From assembly GCF_003416895.1 (NCBI RefSeq), contig NZ_QVIO01000001.1, positions 310,001-374,000 on the forward strand: a DNA stretch of 64,000 bases. Reading direction: 5' to 3'. Of this stretch, positions 9,269 to 20,171 are shown in pieces. The DNA is from Duganella sp. BJB476. Its GTDB lineage: Bacteria; Pseudomonadota; Gammaproteobacteria; Burkholderiales; Burkholderiaceae_D. The position numbers were made by a program, and so were the translations under genes. The notes under the pieces are model-generated. The model was not told the origin of the DNA, did no database searches, and saw only the letters and a program-made list of their open reading frames with translations. Position 1 is the stretch's first letter. Every line of letters begins with the position of its first letter.

Positions 9269-9990
9269 CAGTCCTGCACCTTGGCGAACAGGTAGCCGGC
9301 GCCGCGCACGGTGATGATGCGGCGCGGTTTCTTGGGATCGTCCTCGACGGCGGCGCGGATGCGCGACATGTGGACGTCGATCGAGCGGTCGAAGGCCTCC
9401 AGCGGTTCGCCCTTGAGCAGCTCCATCAGGCTGTCGCGCGACAGCACGCGGCCGGCGTGGCGGGCCAGCACCAGCAGCAGGTCGAACTGGTAGGAGGTCA
9501 GCTCGCAGGATGCGCCGTCCAGCCGCGCGGCGTGCGCGGCGGGGTCGATCTCCAGCCGGCCGAAGCGCAGGAACTCGGCGTCGCGCTGGGCCGCGCCGTC
9601 GGGCTGGTGGCGATGCTCGACGCGGCGGCGCAGGATGGCGCGCAAGCGGGCCAGCAGCTCACGCGGTTCGAAGGGTTTGGGCAGGTAATCGTCGGCGCCG
9701 ATTTCCAGGCCGATGATGCGGTCGATGGCGTCGCCGCGCGCGGTCAGCATCAGCACCGGAACGTCGGACACGGCGCGCAGCTGGCGGCAGACATCGAGGC
9801 CGTCCATATCGGGCAGCATCAGGTCCAGGATCACGGCGTCGACGTCGCCGGCCGTGATGTGCTCCAGCGCCGCGCGGCCGTTGGGCGCGTGCGTGACGCG
9901 AAAAGCCGCCTGGCTCAGATACTCGGTGAGCATCTCGGCCAGGCGGGGGTCGTCTTCGACCAGCAGGATATGGTCAGGCATGGGGTTCAT
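9268..9990 (-). CDS. cpxR: OmpR-family response regulator, CpxR-like
   Basis: A 240-residue two-domain regulator. The receiver has acidic residues EDD at 12-14, phospho-acceptor D56 in ILDLMLPDMDG, the LTARG segment and the KPF lysine. The winged-helix DNA-binding domain carries ELTSYQFDLLLVL, FDRSIDVHMSRIR and GAGYLF. The FDRSIDVHMS segment is close to the CpxR/RstA branch. It is probably transcribed from the spy/cpxP-like promoter 55 nt upstream and is coupled to the kinase. The likely target is the GTAAA repeat at 10601-10615, which would make the circuit autoregulated and would control the divergent mdt operon. Family certain; CpxR identity inferred. Confidence 0.88.
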   Translation of the reverse strand: MNPMPDHILLVEDDPRLAEMLTEYLSQAAFRVTHAPNGRAALEHITAGDVDAVILDLMLPDMDGLDVCRQLRAVSDVPVLMLTARGDAIDRIIGLEIGADDYLPKPFEPRELLARLRAILRRRVEHRHQPDGAAQRDAEFLRFGRLEIDPAAHAARLDGASCELTSYQFDLLLVLARHAGRVLSRDSLMELLKGEPLEAFDRSIDVHMSRIRAAVEDDPKKPRRIITVRGAGYLFAKVQD

Positions 9991-10045
9991 GGTTGAGGTT
10001 CACGCGGACCATTCTACGGACAGGCGACCCGCTTCACAAGACGGC

Positions 10046-10522
10046 TTAGCCGTGATGGCCGCCGCGTTCGTGCATCTTGCCCAGATGGTCGGCCAGTTTC
10101 TGGCGCTGGGCAGGCGTAAGGGTATCACCTACGTCAGCCAGCAGCTGCACGATGCGCTTCGATGCCTGGTCGGCCAGCGCCAGGCCCGAGGCGCGGGTGG
10201 TTTCCAGCGCCGAGCGGTCGATGGTGGCGGCGGACATCTGCTGGATCAGCTGCGCATGGAGCTGGTGTACCTGCTCGTGCAGAGGCTTGATATCGGCCAT
10301 GGCGGCCTTGAGCAGCGGTTCGATCTTGGCCTTCTGCGCATCGGTGGCGTCGACTTCGACGTACAGGTGCTTGAGCATGTGATCCATATGGGCGCTGCTG
10401 TCGATGGCGGCGTGCGACCCGCCCATGCCCATGTGGCGTTCGACAGCGAAGGCGCCGACGCCCACGACCAGCGTGGAACCCAGCAGGAATGCGGCGACGG
10501 TTTGGCGGTTAAAGATACTCAT
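10046..10522 (-). CDS. Spy/CpxP family periplasmic chaperone-like protein
   Basis: A 158-residue exported protein with an N-terminal hydrophobic signal (AAFLLGSTLVVGVGAFA), a Met/His-rich stretch (MGMGG, HMDHMLKH) and helical segments that end with the LTxxQ signature LTPAQRQKL. In this family, Spy is an ATP-independent chaperone and CpxP restrains CpxA. The His/Met clusters, and a His-rich C-terminus (HERGGHHG), suggest metal contact. It is the first gene of a likely spy-cpxR-cpxA operon. Its start is about 80 nt from the CpxR-type box, the usual arrangement for a strongly Cpx-induced gene. Confidence 0.82.
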   Translation of the reverse strand: MSIFNRQTVAAFLLGSTLVVGVGAFAVERHMGMGGSHAAIDSSAHMDHMLKHLYVEVDATDAQKAKIEPLLKAAMADIKPLHEQVHQLHAQLIQQMSAATIDRSALETTRASGLALADQASKRIVQLLADVGDTLTPAQRQKLADHLGKMHERGGHHG

Positions 10523-10600
10523 GTTTTATCCTCGTTTGGTGAATGTGGGAGACAACGAGGCCAGTGTGCGCCGCCCGCGTGAAGCGGCGATGTCGCGCCG

Positions 10601-10615
10601 GTAAAGATATGTAAA
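10601..10615. promoter_or_regulatory. CpxR-type box (GTAAA-N5-GTAAA)
   Basis: Two perfect GTAAA half-sites with a 5-nt spacer (GATAT) match the enterobacterial CpxR consensus. The site lies in the 252-nt divergent region between the spy/cpxP-like start (10522) and mdtA (10775). The orientation reads GTAAA on the + strand. The spacing is consistent with control of both promoters. Functional assignment is inference from consensus plus neighbours. Confidence 0.65.
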
Positions 10616-10774
10616 GCTACTTTAACGCCAGGTGCGCAAAGTCCTTGATTTGTATCGAGTTTGTAACCTCCGGTGAGCCATGACTGACAGCGGCGGGGTG
10701 CCTGTGCTAGAGTCCACGCATTGATCGCCATGGTGTATTTGCCATGGACACGCACGCATAAAAAAAGGACCAAG

Positions 10775-12202
10775 ATGGAATCGCAAGCCAAGCCGAGTTT
10801 GAATGCCACCCCACCGCAGCGCAGCCGCCGTTCCAAAGTCATCGGCAGCGTCATCGCCGTTGCCGCCATGGCGGGGCTGGGCGGCCTGGCGTGGTACCTG
10901 ACGCACCAGGCGCCAAGCACCGGCGCGCCCGGTGCGCAAGGCGCGGGCGGTCCTCCCGGTCCCGGCGGCCCTGGTGGTCCCGGCGGCGCGGGCGGTCGAC
11001 GCGGCGGCGCGGCCACCACGGTAGGCGTGGCGACTGCGGACAAAGCTGACATTCCGGTCACGCTGGAGGCGCTGGGCACGGTGACCGCCGCGGCCACCAC
11101 CACAGTACGTCCGCAAGTGTCGGGCATTCTGCAGCAGGTGCTGTTCAAGGAAGGCCAGATGGTCAAGGCCGGGCAGGTGCTGGCGCAGATCGATCCGCGC
11201 CAGTTCGAAATGGCGCTGTTGCAGTCTTCCGGCAACCGCCAGCGCGACGAGGCACAGCTGGAAAACGCCAAGCTGACACTGAACCGCTATCGCACGCTGC
11301 TGGGCCAGGACTCGATCGCCCGCCAGGACGTCGATACGCAGGCGGCGCTGGTCAAGCAGCTGGAAGGCACGGTCATGACCGACCGCGCGCAGGAAGGCAC
11401 GGCCAGGCTGAATCTGGGCTACACCAAAGTGATCGCGCCGATCACCGGCCGCGTGGGCTTGCGCGTGGTCGATATCGGTAACCTGGTCAGCTCCGGCGAC
11501 GCCAACGGCCTTGCCGTGATTACCCAGCTGTCGCCTATCGATGTTGAATTCTCGATCCCGCAGGACAGCGTGCCGATGGTGATGCAGCAGGTGAACGGCG
11601 GCGCACAGCTGCCGGCCATCGCGCTCGATCGCACCCGCACCAATGCGCTGGACAACGGCAAATTCGCGGCCATGGACAACCAGGTCGACGTGCAGACCGG
11701 CACCGTGAAGGCCAAGGCGCGCTTCGCCAACGCCAAATCGGCGCTGTTCCCGAGCCAGTTCGTCAACGTGCGGCTGGAGCTGCGCACCATCAAGGATGCG
11801 GTGATGGTGCCGGTGACGGCGGTGCGCCACGGCGCGACCGGCGATTTCGTCTACGTGCTCAAGGAAGACAAGACCGTCACCGTCCGCCCGGTCACGCGCG
11901 GCCAGGCCACGGTCGATAAAGTGCAGATTGCCAGCGGCCTGCAAGTGGGCGAGCAGGTCATCACCGAGGGCGGCGACCGCCTGAAGGAAGGCGCCAAGGT
12001 TACGCTGCCGGGCGCCGGCGGCGGCAAGGGTAAGCACGACGGCGCCGCCGGCGGTGCGGGCGGCTGGAAGGGCAAGCGCGATGGCGCGCCGGCCGACGCT
12101 GCGGCGTCGGCGCCGGCCGCTTCGGCCGCCGATGCCGCCTCCGCTCCTGCGGACGGTGAGCGTCGTCATCATCGCAAAGAACAGGGCGCGGCACAACAAT
12201 GA
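10775..12202 (+). CDS. mdtA: RND efflux periplasmic adaptor, MdtA/MuxA-like
   Basis: A 475-residue membrane-fusion protein that links the inner-membrane pump to the outer-membrane channel. It has an N-terminal anchor (about residues 21-42), a hairpin and lipoyl domain ([30 protein letters not shown]), then beta-barrel and membrane-proximal domains ([14 protein letters not shown]). Two parts are odd: a collagen-like Gly-Pro-rich run at about 50-81, right after the anchor, and a long Ala/Gly/Lys/His tail after residue 410. ATG 10775 is preceded by AAGGA; a longer upstream reading lacks a ribosome site. It overlaps mdtB by 4 nt. Confidence 0.93.
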   Translation: MESQAKPSLNATPPQRSRRSKVIGSVIAVAAMAGLGGLAWYLTHQAPSTGAPGAQGAGGPPGPGGPGGPGGAGGRRGGAATTVGVATADKADIPVTLEALGTVTAAATTTVRPQVSGILQQVLFKEGQMVKAGQVLAQIDPRQFEMALLQSSGNRQRDEAQLENAKLTLNRYRTLLGQDSIARQDVDTQAALVKQLEGTVMTDRAQEGTARLNLGYTKVIAPITGRVGLRVVDIGNLVSSGDANGLAVITQLSPIDVEFSIPQDSVPMVMQQVNGGAQLPAIALDRTRTNALDNGKFAAMDNQVDVQTGTVKAKARFANAKSALFPSQFVNVRLELRTIKDAVMVPVTAVRHGATGDFVYVLKEDKTVTVRPVTRGQATVDKVQIASGLQVGEQVITEGGDRLKEGAKVTLPGAGGGKGKHDGAAGGAGGWKGKRDGAPADAAASAPAASAADAASAPADGERRHHRKEQGAAQQ

Positions 12203-15200
12203 GTCCATCAGCACCATTCATCCAGCGGCCGGTAGCGACATCGCTGCTGATGCTGGCGATCGTCCTCGCGGGCATCGTCGGCTTCAAGTTCCTGCCGCTG
12301 TCCGCGCTGCCGCAGGTTGACTTCCCCACCATCCAGGTGCAAACGCTGTACCCCGGCGGCAGCCCCGAAGTGATGGGCCAGACCGTGACCGCGCCGCTGG
12401 AGCGCCAGTTCGGCCAGATGGCCGGCTTGCAGCGCATGAGTTCCACCAGCGCCGCCGGCGTTTCCATCATCACCCTGCAGTTTGGCCTGGGCCAGACGCT
12501 GGACGTGGCCGAGCAGGAAGTGCAGGCCGCGATCAACGCCGGCGCCTCGCTGCTGCCGACCGACCTGCCGGCGCCGCCGGTGTACGCCAAGGTCAACCCG
12601 GCCGACGCGCCGGTGCTGACGCTGGCCATCACTTCGGACACGATGCCGCTGACCGAAGTGCAGAACGTGGTCAACACCCGCCTGGCGCTGAAGATCAGCC
12701 AGGTCTCCGGCGTCGGCCTGGTCACGCTCAGCGGCGGCCAGCGTCCCGCCGTGCGCATCCAGGCAGACACCAACGCGCTGGCGTCCTACGGCCTCGGGCT
12801 GGACACGCTGCGCACCGCGATCACCGCCGCCAACGCCAACGGCGCCAAGGGCAGCTTCGACGGTCCTACCCGCGCCTACAGCATCAACGCCAACGACCAG
12901 CTGGTGACCGCCAAGGATTACAAGGACCTGATCCTGGCCTACAAGAACGGCGCCCCGGTGCGCCTGGCCGATGTCGCCACCGTCAAGGACAGCGCCGAAA
13001 ACGTCGAACTGGGCGCATGGTCCGGCAACAAGAAGGCCATCATCCTCAACGTGCAGCGCCAACCGGGCGCCAACGTCATCGCCACCGTCGATGCGATCAA
13101 GGCCCGCCTGCCGGAGCTGCAAGCCGGCCTGCCCGGCGCGATGAAGGTCGAGGTGCTGAGCGACCGCACCACCGGCATCCGCGCCTCGGTCGAACACGTG
13201 GAGATGGAGCTGCTGCTGGCCGTGGTGCTGGTGGTGCTGGTGATCTTCGCCTTCCTGCATAGCCTGCGCGCCACCGTGATCGCCAGCCTGTCGGTGCCGA
13301 TTTCGCTGATCGGCACCTGCGGCGTGATGTATTTGCTCGGCTATAGCCTGAACAACCTGTCGCTGATGGCGCTGACCATCGCCACCGGCTTCGTGGTCGA
13401 CGATGCGATCGTCATGATCGAGAACATCGCCCGCTACATCGAAGAGGGCGAAACGCCGATGGCTGCCGCGCTCAAGGGCGCCAAGCAGATCGGCTTCACC
13501 ATCATCTCGCTGACGGTGTCGCTGATCGCCGTGCTGATCCCGCTGCTGTTCATGGGCGACGTGGTGGGGCGCCTGTTCCGCGAATTCGCGATCTCGCTGG
13601 CGATTACCATCCTGATCTCCGCCGTGGTGTCGCTGACGCTGGTGCCGATGATGTCGGCGCGCTGGCTCAAGAGCCACGCCGAGGAAAAGCCGAGCCGCTT
13701 CGCCCGCCGCTTCCAGCAGTTCTTCGACTGGGTGATCAACCACTACGACCGTTCGCTGACCTGGGTGCTGAACCACGCCGGCCTGACGCTGCTGGTCGCA
13801 TTGGGCACGATGGCGCTGACGGTGTTGCTGTACGTGGTGATCCCGAAAGGCCTGTTCCCGACCCAGGACACCGGCCAGCTGCAAGCGCGCCTGGAGACCG
13901 GCAAGGCCGTCTCCTACGCCAAGATGGCGGACCTGCAGCAGCAGGCCGCGCGCCTGATCCTGGAAGATCCCGACGTCGGCACGCTCAGCTCCGTGGTCGG
14001 CGTGGACGCCGCCAACAACACCATGCTCCACACCGGCAGCATGCTGATCAACCTGAAGCACCAGCGCAGCGGCAGCCAGCAGGAGACCATGGACCGCCTG
14101 CGCCAGCGCGTGTCGCAGATCCCCGGCCTGACCTTGTACCTGCAACCGACCCAGGACTTGACCATCGACGCCGAATCCGGCCCGACCCAGTTCCGCGTGT
14201 CGATCGAAGGCGCGGACAACGCCACCGTCAACCAGTGGGCCACCAAGCTGGCGGAGCAGATGCGCACCAAGCACGAGCTGCGCAACGTGGTGTCGGACGT
14301 CGGCGCCAGCGCCAACGCGGCCTACGTCAGCGTGGACCGCGACAGCGCCTCGCGCATGTCGATCACCGCCGCCTCCATCGACGACGCCTTGTACAGCGCC
14401 TTCGGCCAGCGCATCGTATCGACCATCTTCACCGAGACCAACCAGTACCGCGTGATCCTGGAAGCGCGCCGCGACGACATCACCACCCCGGCCGACCTGG
14501 GCAACCTGCAGATCCGCACCGGCTCCGGCAAGGCCACGCCGCTGTCGGCGGTGGCCACCATCAGCGAGCGCGCCGCGCCGCTGCAGGTGACGCACGTGGC
14601 GCAGTACCCGGCCACCACGCTGGGCTTCGACACGGCGCCCGGCGTTTCGCTGGGCACGGCAGTGGACTCCATCAAGCAGGCCGCCGCCGAGATCAAGTTC
14701 CCGGCCTCGGTCACGCTGACCTTCCTCGGCGCGTCCGGCGCCTACCAGGCTTCGCTGTCGAATCAACTGTGGCTGATCCTGGCCGCCGTGATCTGCGTTT
14801 ACATCGTGCTGGGCGTGCTGTATGAAAGCTATATCCATCCGCTGACGATTTTGTCGACGCTGCCGTCGGCCGGCGTCGGCGCCTTGCTGGCGCTGCTGGT
14901 CAGCGGACAGGACCTGGGCGTGATCGGCATCATCGGCATCATCCTGCTGATCGGTATCGTCAAGAAGAACGCCATCATGATGATCGACTTCGCCATCGAG
15001 GCGGAGCGGGAAGAGGGCAAACCGCCGCGCGAAGCGATCCACCAGGCGGCACTGCTGCGCTTCCGTCCGATCCTGATGACGACGCTGGCCGCGCTGTTTG
15101 CCGCCGTGCCGCTGATGCTGGGCTGGGGCGAGGGCGCCGAACTGCGCCGCCCCCTGGGCTTGGCCATCTTCGGCGGCTTGATCGTCAGCCAGATGCTGAC

Positions 15201-15306
15201 GCTATTCACCACGCCGGTGATCTACCTGGGCTTCGACAGCCTGGCGCGCCGCTTCGGCCGCAAGGCCGCCAACCCGCCGGCGCAGATTGAAGGTGGTGTG
15301 CTGTGA
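12199..15306 (+). CDS. mdtB: RND multidrug efflux permease, MdtB/MuxB-like
   Basis: A 1035-residue inner-membrane pump subunit of normal HAE1-RND length. It has 12 predicted helices with two large periplasmic loops. TM4 contains the proton-relay aspartates in [12 protein letters not shown], and the conserved [11 protein letters not shown] follows TM1. The end carries [15 protein letters not shown] and [13 protein letters not shown], standard for the family. In enteric bacteria MdtB works as a heterotrimer with MdtC, exporting bile salts, novobiocin and similar compounds. ATGA overlap with mdtA and GTGA overlap with mdtC show a coupled operon. Confidence 0.95.
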   Translation: MSPSAPFIQRPVATSLLMLAIVLAGIVGFKFLPLSALPQVDFPTIQVQTLYPGGSPEVMGQTVTAPLERQFGQMAGLQRMSSTSAAGVSIITLQFGLGQTLDVAEQEVQAAINAGASLLPTDLPAPPVYAKVNPADAPVLTLAITSDTMPLTEVQNVVNTRLALKISQVSGVGLVTLSGGQRPAVRIQADTNALASYGLGLDTLRTAITAANANGAKGSFDGPTRAYSINANDQLVTAKDYKDLILAYKNGAPVRLADVATVKDSAENVELGAWSGNKKAIILNVQRQPGANVIATVDAIKARLPELQAGLPGAMKVEVLSDRTTGIRASVEHVEMELLLAVVLVVLVIFAFLHSLRATVIASLSVPISLIGTCGVMYLLGYSLNNLSLMALTIATGFVVDDAIVMIENIARYIEEGETPMAAALKGAKQIGFTIISLTVSLIAVLIPLLFMGDVVGRLFREFAISLAITILISAVVSLTLVPMMSARWLKSHAEEKPSRFARRFQQFFDWVINHYDRSLTWVLNHAGLTLLVALGTMALTVLLYVVIPKGLFPTQDTGQLQARLETGKAVSYAKMADLQQQAARLILEDPDVGTLSSVVGVDAANNTMLHTGSMLINLKHQRSGSQQETMDRLRQRVSQIPGLTLYLQPTQDLTIDAESGPTQFRVSIEGADNATVNQWATKLAEQMRTKHELRNVVSDVGASANAAYVSVDRDSASRMSITAASIDDALYSAFGQRIVSTIFTETNQYRVILEARRDDITTPADLGNLQIRTGSGKATPLSAVATISERAAPLQVTHVAQYPATTLGFDTAPGVSLGTAVDSIKQAAAEIKFPASVTLTFLGASGAYQASLSNQLWLILAAVICVYIVLGVLYESYIHPLTILSTLPSAGVGALLALLVSGQDLGVIGIIGIILLIGIVKKNAIMMIDFAIEAEREEGKPPREAIHQAALLRFRPILMTTLAALFAAVPLMLGWGEGAELRRPLGLAIFGGLIVSQMLTLFTTPVIYLGFDSLARRFGRKAANPPAQIEGGVL

Positions 15307-18300
15307 ATCTGTCGTCACCCTTCGTCAAGCGTCCGATCGCCACCGTCCTGCTGACGTGCGGCCTGGCGCTGGCCGGCATCGGCGCGTTCTTCGTGCTGCC
15401 GGTGGCGCCGCTGCCGCAGGTGGATTTCCCGGTCATCTCGGTCAACGCCAACCTGCCGGGCGCCAGCCCTGCGACCATGGCCACCAGCGTCTCCACGCCG
15501 CTGGAGCGCCACCTGGGCGTGATCGCCGGCGTCAACGAGATGACGTCGCAATCGAACACCGGCTCCTCCAGCGTGACCTTGCAGTTCGACTTGAACCGCA
15601 ACGTCGACTCGGTCGCGCGCGAGGTGCAGGCGGCGATCAACGCCAGCCGCGTCGACCTGCCGGCCACGCTGCGCAGCAATCCGACCTACCGCAAGGCCAA
15701 TACCTCCGGCATCCCGGTGATGATCCTGGCGCTGACGTCGGACACCCGCACGCCTGGCCAGATCTTCGACGCCGTCTCCAACACCGTGCTGCAACGCCTG
15801 TCGCAAGTGACCGGCGTGGGCGACGTGGAACTGGGCGGCAGCTCGCTGCCGGCGGTGCGGGTCGAACTGAATCCGTATGCGCTGAACCGCTACGGCCTGT
15901 CGGCGGAAGACGTGCGCGCGGCCATCCAGGCCACCAACGCCAACCGCCCGCGCGGCGCCTTGCAGGGCAATGGCCGCCGCTTGCAGATCTATTCCGTCTC
16001 GGCCAACGCCAGCGGCGGACGCTCCGCCGCCGACTACCGCAACCTGGTGGTCGGCTGGCGCAACGACACCGCGATCCGCTTGCAGGACGTGGCGCAGGTG
16101 ATCGATGGCGTCGAGGACAACAACAACCTTGGCCTGTTCAACGGCAAGCCGGCGATCATCGTCATCCTGCGTTCGCAGGCCGGCGCCAACGTCATCGAAA
16201 CCGTCAACAGCGTGCGCGCGCAGCTGCCGCAGTTGCAGGCGCAGTTGCCGTCGGACGTCAAGATCGACGTCGCCAGCGACAGCACCAATTCGATCCGCTC
16301 GTCGCTGCACGAGATCGAGATCACACTGATCATTTCCATCCTGCTGGTGGTGCTGGTGGTCAGCGCCTTCCTGCGCAGCGTGCGCGCCACCATCGTGCCG
16401 GCGGTGGCGACCATCGTCTCGCTGCTGGGCACCTTCGGCGCCATGTATCTGCTGGGCTTCAGCCTGAACAACCTGTCGCTGATGGCGCTGACGGTGGCCA
16501 CCGGCTTCGTCGTCGACGACGCCATCGTGGTGCTGGAAAATACCACCCGCCATATCGAGGCCGGCATGGACCGCTTCGAGGCGGCGCTGCTGGGTGCGCG
16601 CGAGGTGGGTTTCACCGTGCTGTCGATCAGCCTCTCGCTGATCGCCGTGTTCATTCCGCTGCTGTTCATGGGCGGCCAGTTCGGCGCGCTGTTCAAGGAG
16701 TTCGCCGTCACGCTGTCGGCGGCGGTGATGATTTCGCTGGTGATCTCGCTGACCACCACGCCGATGATGTGCGCGTGGCTGCTCAAGCCCGGCCATGTCC
16801 ACGCCAAGCCGCCGGGCCGCATCGCCCGTTTCTTCGAGCGCGGTTTCGACTTTATCCTCAAGGGCTACGAGCATAGCCTGGACTGGGCGCTGTCGAGCGT
16901 CTGGCTGGTGATGTTGAGCCTTGTGTTCGTGATCGGCCTGAACTTCTACCTGTTCGCGGCGATACCGAAGGGCGGCTTCCCGCAGCAGGACACGGGCCAG
17001 ATCAACGGTGGCATCCGCGCTGACCAGAGCATCTCGTTCCAGGCCATGCAGGGCAAGCTGAAACAGCTGGTCAACATCATCAAGGACGATCCCGATGTCG
17101 CCACGGTGGTCGGCTTTACCGGCGGCCGCCGCGCCGGCGGTGGCTTCATGTTCATCAACCTGAAGCCGGCCAACCAGCGCTCCGTGGCAGGGCAGGCGGT
17201 GATCGCGCGCCTGCGTCCCAAGCTGGCCAGGGTGACGGGTGTGAGCCTGTTCCTGAGCCCCGTGCAGGATCTGCGGGCCGGCGGACGCCAGGCCAATTCG
17301 AACTACCAGTACACGCTCAAGAGCGACAACCAGGCCGATTTGAAGAAGTGGGCCAGCCGTCTGGCCGATGCGATGAAGGGCCAGAAAGCGCTGACCGACG
17401 TCGATACCGACCAGGCGGACAACGGTGTCGAGACCTTCGTCACCATCGACAAGAGCAGCGCCTCGCGCCTCGGCCTGTCGGCGCGCGATGTGGACAACGC
17501 CTTGTACAACAGCTTCGGCCAGCGGCAGGTTGCCACCATCTATGATGAGCTGAACCAGTATCACGTCATCATGGAAGTGCCGCGCGAGTATGCCAAGAGC
17601 CCGGAGGCGCTGAACGATGTGTATGTGCCGTCGAAAGGCCTGCCGGCGCCGAGCGCCAGCAATCCTAACGGCGCGCCGGTGGCGGTGTCGGTGGCTGCTA
17701 CCGGCGGCACGGGCAGCACCTCCAGCGCGAGCAGCACCGCCAGCACCGCCAGCGCCACCCCGGCCAACGTGGCCGCGCCGGCGGTCAAGGATGCGTCGTC
17801 CGGCTCCGCGTTGAGCACCAAGGCCACCACCATGGTGCCGCTTTCGGCGCTGGCCAGCTTCGCCGAAAGCTCGGCGCCGACCTCGATCAACCACCAGGAC
17901 GGCGAACTGGCGACCACCATCGCCTTCAACCTGCAACCGGGTACCAGCCTGTCCGATGCGGCGGAGCAGATCAAGGCGGCCGAAGCGGAAATCGGCATGC
18001 CGAACAATGTGCGCGGCAGCTTCCAGGGCTCGGCCAAGGCCGCGCAGGACAGCAACAAATCGCTGCCGCTGCTGATCCTGGCCGCCATCGTGGTGATCTA
18101 CATCGTGCTGGGCATCCTGTACGAAAGCCTGGTGCATCCGGTCACCGTGCTGACCACGCTGCCGTCGGCGGGCGTGGGCGCGGTGCTGGCGCTGCTGATC
18201 TTCAAGATGGAGTTCTCGACCATTTCGCTGATCGGCATCTTCCTGCTGATCGGTATCGTCAAGAAGAACGCCATCCTGATCATCGACTTCGCGCTGGAGG

Positions 18301-18608
18301 CGGAACGTTCGCGCGGCCTGACGCCGTTGCAGGCGGTGCGCGAGGCGTGCCTGCTGCGCTTCCGTCCGATCCTGATGACGACCCTGGCCGCCGCGCTGGG
18401 CGCGCTGCCGCTGGCGATCGGCTTCGGCGAAGGCTCCGAGCTGCGCCAGCCGCTGGGCGTGGCCATCATCGGCGGTCTGATCGCCAGCCAAGTATTGACG
18501 TTGCTGACCACGCCGGTGGTCTACATCCTGATGGACAAGCTGCGTCGCCGCGGCACGTCCGAACAACATTTAAGCCGCATCCACAGCGAAGCGCCAAGCA
18601 CACCATGA
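15303..18608 (+). CDS. mdtC: RND multidrug efflux permease, MdtC-like, with inserted Ser/Ala/Thr linker
   Basis: An 1101-residue paralogue of the preceding pump. TM4 aspartates are intact ([12 protein letters not shown]), as are [11 protein letters not shown] after TM1 and [15 protein letters not shown] near the end. It is roughly 60-70 residues longer than typical MdtC because of a low-complexity A/S/T/G/V insertion at about residues 779-840, between the DVYVPSKG strand and [10 protein letters not shown] in the second periplasmic loop. The reading frame is intact across it. GTG start at 15303 overlaps the mdtB stop; its own stop overlaps the outer-membrane factor start by ATGA. Confidence 0.93.
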   Translation: MNLSSPFVKRPIATVLLTCGLALAGIGAFFVLPVAPLPQVDFPVISVNANLPGASPATMATSVSTPLERHLGVIAGVNEMTSQSNTGSSSVTLQFDLNRNVDSVAREVQAAINASRVDLPATLRSNPTYRKANTSGIPVMILALTSDTRTPGQIFDAVSNTVLQRLSQVTGVGDVELGGSSLPAVRVELNPYALNRYGLSAEDVRAAIQATNANRPRGALQGNGRRLQIYSVSANASGGRSAADYRNLVVGWRNDTAIRLQDVAQVIDGVEDNNNLGLFNGKPAIIVILRSQAGANVIETVNSVRAQLPQLQAQLPSDVKIDVASDSTNSIRSSLHEIEITLIISILLVVLVVSAFLRSVRATIVPAVATIVSLLGTFGAMYLLGFSLNNLSLMALTVATGFVVDDAIVVLENTTRHIEAGMDRFEAALLGAREVGFTVLSISLSLIAVFIPLLFMGGQFGALFKEFAVTLSAAVMISLVISLTTTPMMCAWLLKPGHVHAKPPGRIARFFERGFDFILKGYEHSLDWALSSVWLVMLSLVFVIGLNFYLFAAIPKGGFPQQDTGQINGGIRADQSISFQAMQGKLKQLVNIIKDDPDVATVVGFTGGRRAGGGFMFINLKPANQRSVAGQAVIARLRPKLARVTGVSLFLSPVQDLRAGGRQANSNYQYTLKSDNQADLKKWASRLADAMKGQKALTDVDTDQADNGVETFVTIDKSSASRLGLSARDVDNALYNSFGQRQVATIYDELNQYHVIMEVPREYAKSPEALNDVYVPSKGLPAPSASNPNGAPVAVSVAATGGTGSTSSASSTASTASATPANVAAPAVKDASSGSALSTKATTMVPLSALASFAESSAPTSINHQDGELATTIAFNLQPGTSLSDAAEQIKAAEAEIGMPNNVRGSFQGSAKAAQDSNKSLPLLILAAIVVIYIVLGILYESLVHPVTVLTTLPSAGVGAVLALLIFKMEFSTISLIGIFLLIGIVKKNAILIIDFALEAERSRGLTPLQAVREACLLRFRPILMTTLAAALGALPLAIGFGEGSELRQPLGVAIIGGLIASQVLTLLTTPVVYILMDKLRRRGTSEQHLSRIHSEAPSTP

Positions 18609-20032
18609 ACAACTACGCACCATCCTTCCGTTACTCCCTGATCGCAATGGCGGTGCTGCTGGCCAGCGGCTGCGCGGTCGGCCCGGCCTACCAGCTGCCG
18701 TCCACGCCGCAGCCGTCGGCCTACAAGGAAACCGCCAGCGAGGCCGAGAAGGTCGCCGCCGGCTGGACCGCCGCCGCGCCGGCCGACACGCTGGAACGCG
18801 GCCCGTGGTGGCAGCTGTTCGGCGATCCGTTGCTGAACCAGATGGCCGACAGCGTCGAGGTCTCGAACCAGAACGTCGCCGCCGCCGTCGCCAACTACGC
18901 GCAGGCGCGCGCGCTGGTCGAGCAGCAGCGCGCCTCTCTGTTCCCGTCGGCGACGCTGAACGGCAGCGCCAACCGCTCCGGCGGCGGTGGCAACACTCCG
19001 ACCGGCAACCAGTACCGTGCCAACATCGGCGGCAGCTGGGAACCGGACGTCTGGGGCAAGCTGCGCGCCGGCACCAACAACGCCAAGGCCAGCATGCAGG
19101 CCAACGCCGCCGAACTGGCCGCCGCGCGCCTGTCGGCGCAGGGCGAGCTGGCCACCAACTACTTCTCGTTGCGCCAGACCGACGCCCAAAAGGCGCTGCT
19201 GGACGCCACCACCGAAGGCTATGCGCGCGTACTGCAAATCACGCAGAACCGCTTCGACGCCGGCATCGCCGCCAAGTCCGACCTGCTGCAGGCGCAAACC
19301 CAGCTGGCCAACGCCCGCATCGACCAGGTCACGCTGGGCCGCCAGCGCGCCACGCTGGAGCATGCGATCGCGGTCCTGCTGGGCAAGGCCGCCAGCGATT
19401 TCACGCTGCCGCCGGCGCCGTGGAATGTGGTGGTGCCCGATGTGCCGACCGGCGTGCCATCGACGCTGCTGCAGCGTCGCCCCGACATCGCCGCCGCCGA
19501 GCGCCGCGTGGCCGCCGCCAATGAGCAGATCGGCGTGGCCCGCAGCGCCTACTTCCCGAGCTTGAACCTGACTGGCTCCTTTGGTTACGGTTCCAGCTCC
19601 ACCGGCGGCTTGTTCAACGCCTCCAACAACTTGTGGTCGCTGGGACTGTCGGCCGCGCAGACGCTGTTCGACGCCGGCGCCACCAAGGCCCGCGTCAGCG
19701 GCGCCGAGGCCGCGCGCGACGCCGCCATCGCCCAGTACCGCCAGACGGTGCTGAGCGCCTTTGCCGACGTCGAGAACCAACTGGCCGCGACGCGCGCGCT
19801 GGCCCAGCAGCAGGACCTGCGCAAGATCGCCTCCGAGGCGGCCGACCAGGTCGAGGCGCAGATGCTCAACCGCTACCGTGCCGGCCAGGTTGGTTACAGC
19901 GACGTGGTAACCGCGCAGAACACGGCGTTGGCGGCGCGCCGCGCGCTGGTGCAATCGCAGGCCGACCGCCAGACCACGGCGGTGGCGCTGATCCAGTCGC
20001 TGGGCGGCGGCTGGCATGCGGCAAGCGAGTAG
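18605..20032 (+). CDS. Outer-membrane efflux lipoprotein, NodT/OprM-like
   Basis: A 475-residue TolC-family channel that completes the tripartite pump. The signal ends in a lipobox, LLASGCAVGP, so Cys is probably acylated. The two OEP repeats are recognisable: NQNVAAAVANYAQARALVEQQRASLFP, with its long alpha-barrel helices, and a second repeat after RRPDIAAAERRVAAANEQIG. The LLQRRPDI motif is typical of the NodT/OprM group. Start ATG 18605 overlaps the mdtC stop. It ends the mdt operon; the next gene has its own promoter. Confidence 0.93.
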   Translation: MNNYAPSFRYSLIAMAVLLASGCAVGPAYQLPSTPQPSAYKETASEAEKVAAGWTAAAPADTLERGPWWQLFGDPLLNQMADSVEVSNQNVAAAVANYAQARALVEQQRASLFPSATLNGSANRSGGGGNTPTGNQYRANIGGSWEPDVWGKLRAGTNNAKASMQANAAELAAARLSAQGELATNYFSLRQTDAQKALLDATTEGYARVLQITQNRFDAGIAAKSDLLQAQTQLANARIDQVTLGRQRATLEHAIAVLLGKAASDFTLPPAPWNVVVPDVPTGVPSTLLQRRPDIAAAERRVAAANEQIGVARSAYFPSLNLTGSFGYGSSSTGGLFNASNNLWSLGLSAAQTLFDAGATKARVSGAEAARDAAIAQYRQTVLSAFADVENQLAATRALAQQQDLRKIASEAADQVEAQMLNRYRAGQVGYSDVVTAQNTALAARRALVQSQADRQTTAVALIQSLGGGWHAASE

Positions 20033-20057
20033 GGCGGTGTAGCGCGGGCGACACAGT

Positions 20058-20086
20058 TTGGCGTTTGGGTGCGGTGTTTGTATAAT
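20058..20086 (+). promoter_or_regulatory. Sigma-70-type promoter for the CheB/CheR gene
   Basis: TTGGCG at 20058-20063 and a perfect TATAAT at 20081-20086, separated by 17 nt, lie in the gap between the efflux operon and the CheB/CheR gene. Transcription would start about 75-80 nt before ATG 20172. Assignment is by consensus only. Confidence 0.6.
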
Positions 20087-20171
20087 CATCTGGCAAGATG
20101 TCAACAATTACCACTTTTCCCGAAACGCCTGACCGCCAGTGCAGGGTTGTTCCGGCGGTCGCCTAGCCACA

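Noticed and set aside
12208..15042. Very long open frame antisense to mdtB (and a similar one opposite mdtC, 15315-18569)
   Set aside because: They lie exactly opposite well-conserved pump genes, are His/Gln/Arg-rich as expected for the complement of GC-rich codons, and have no recognisable domains or ribosome sites.
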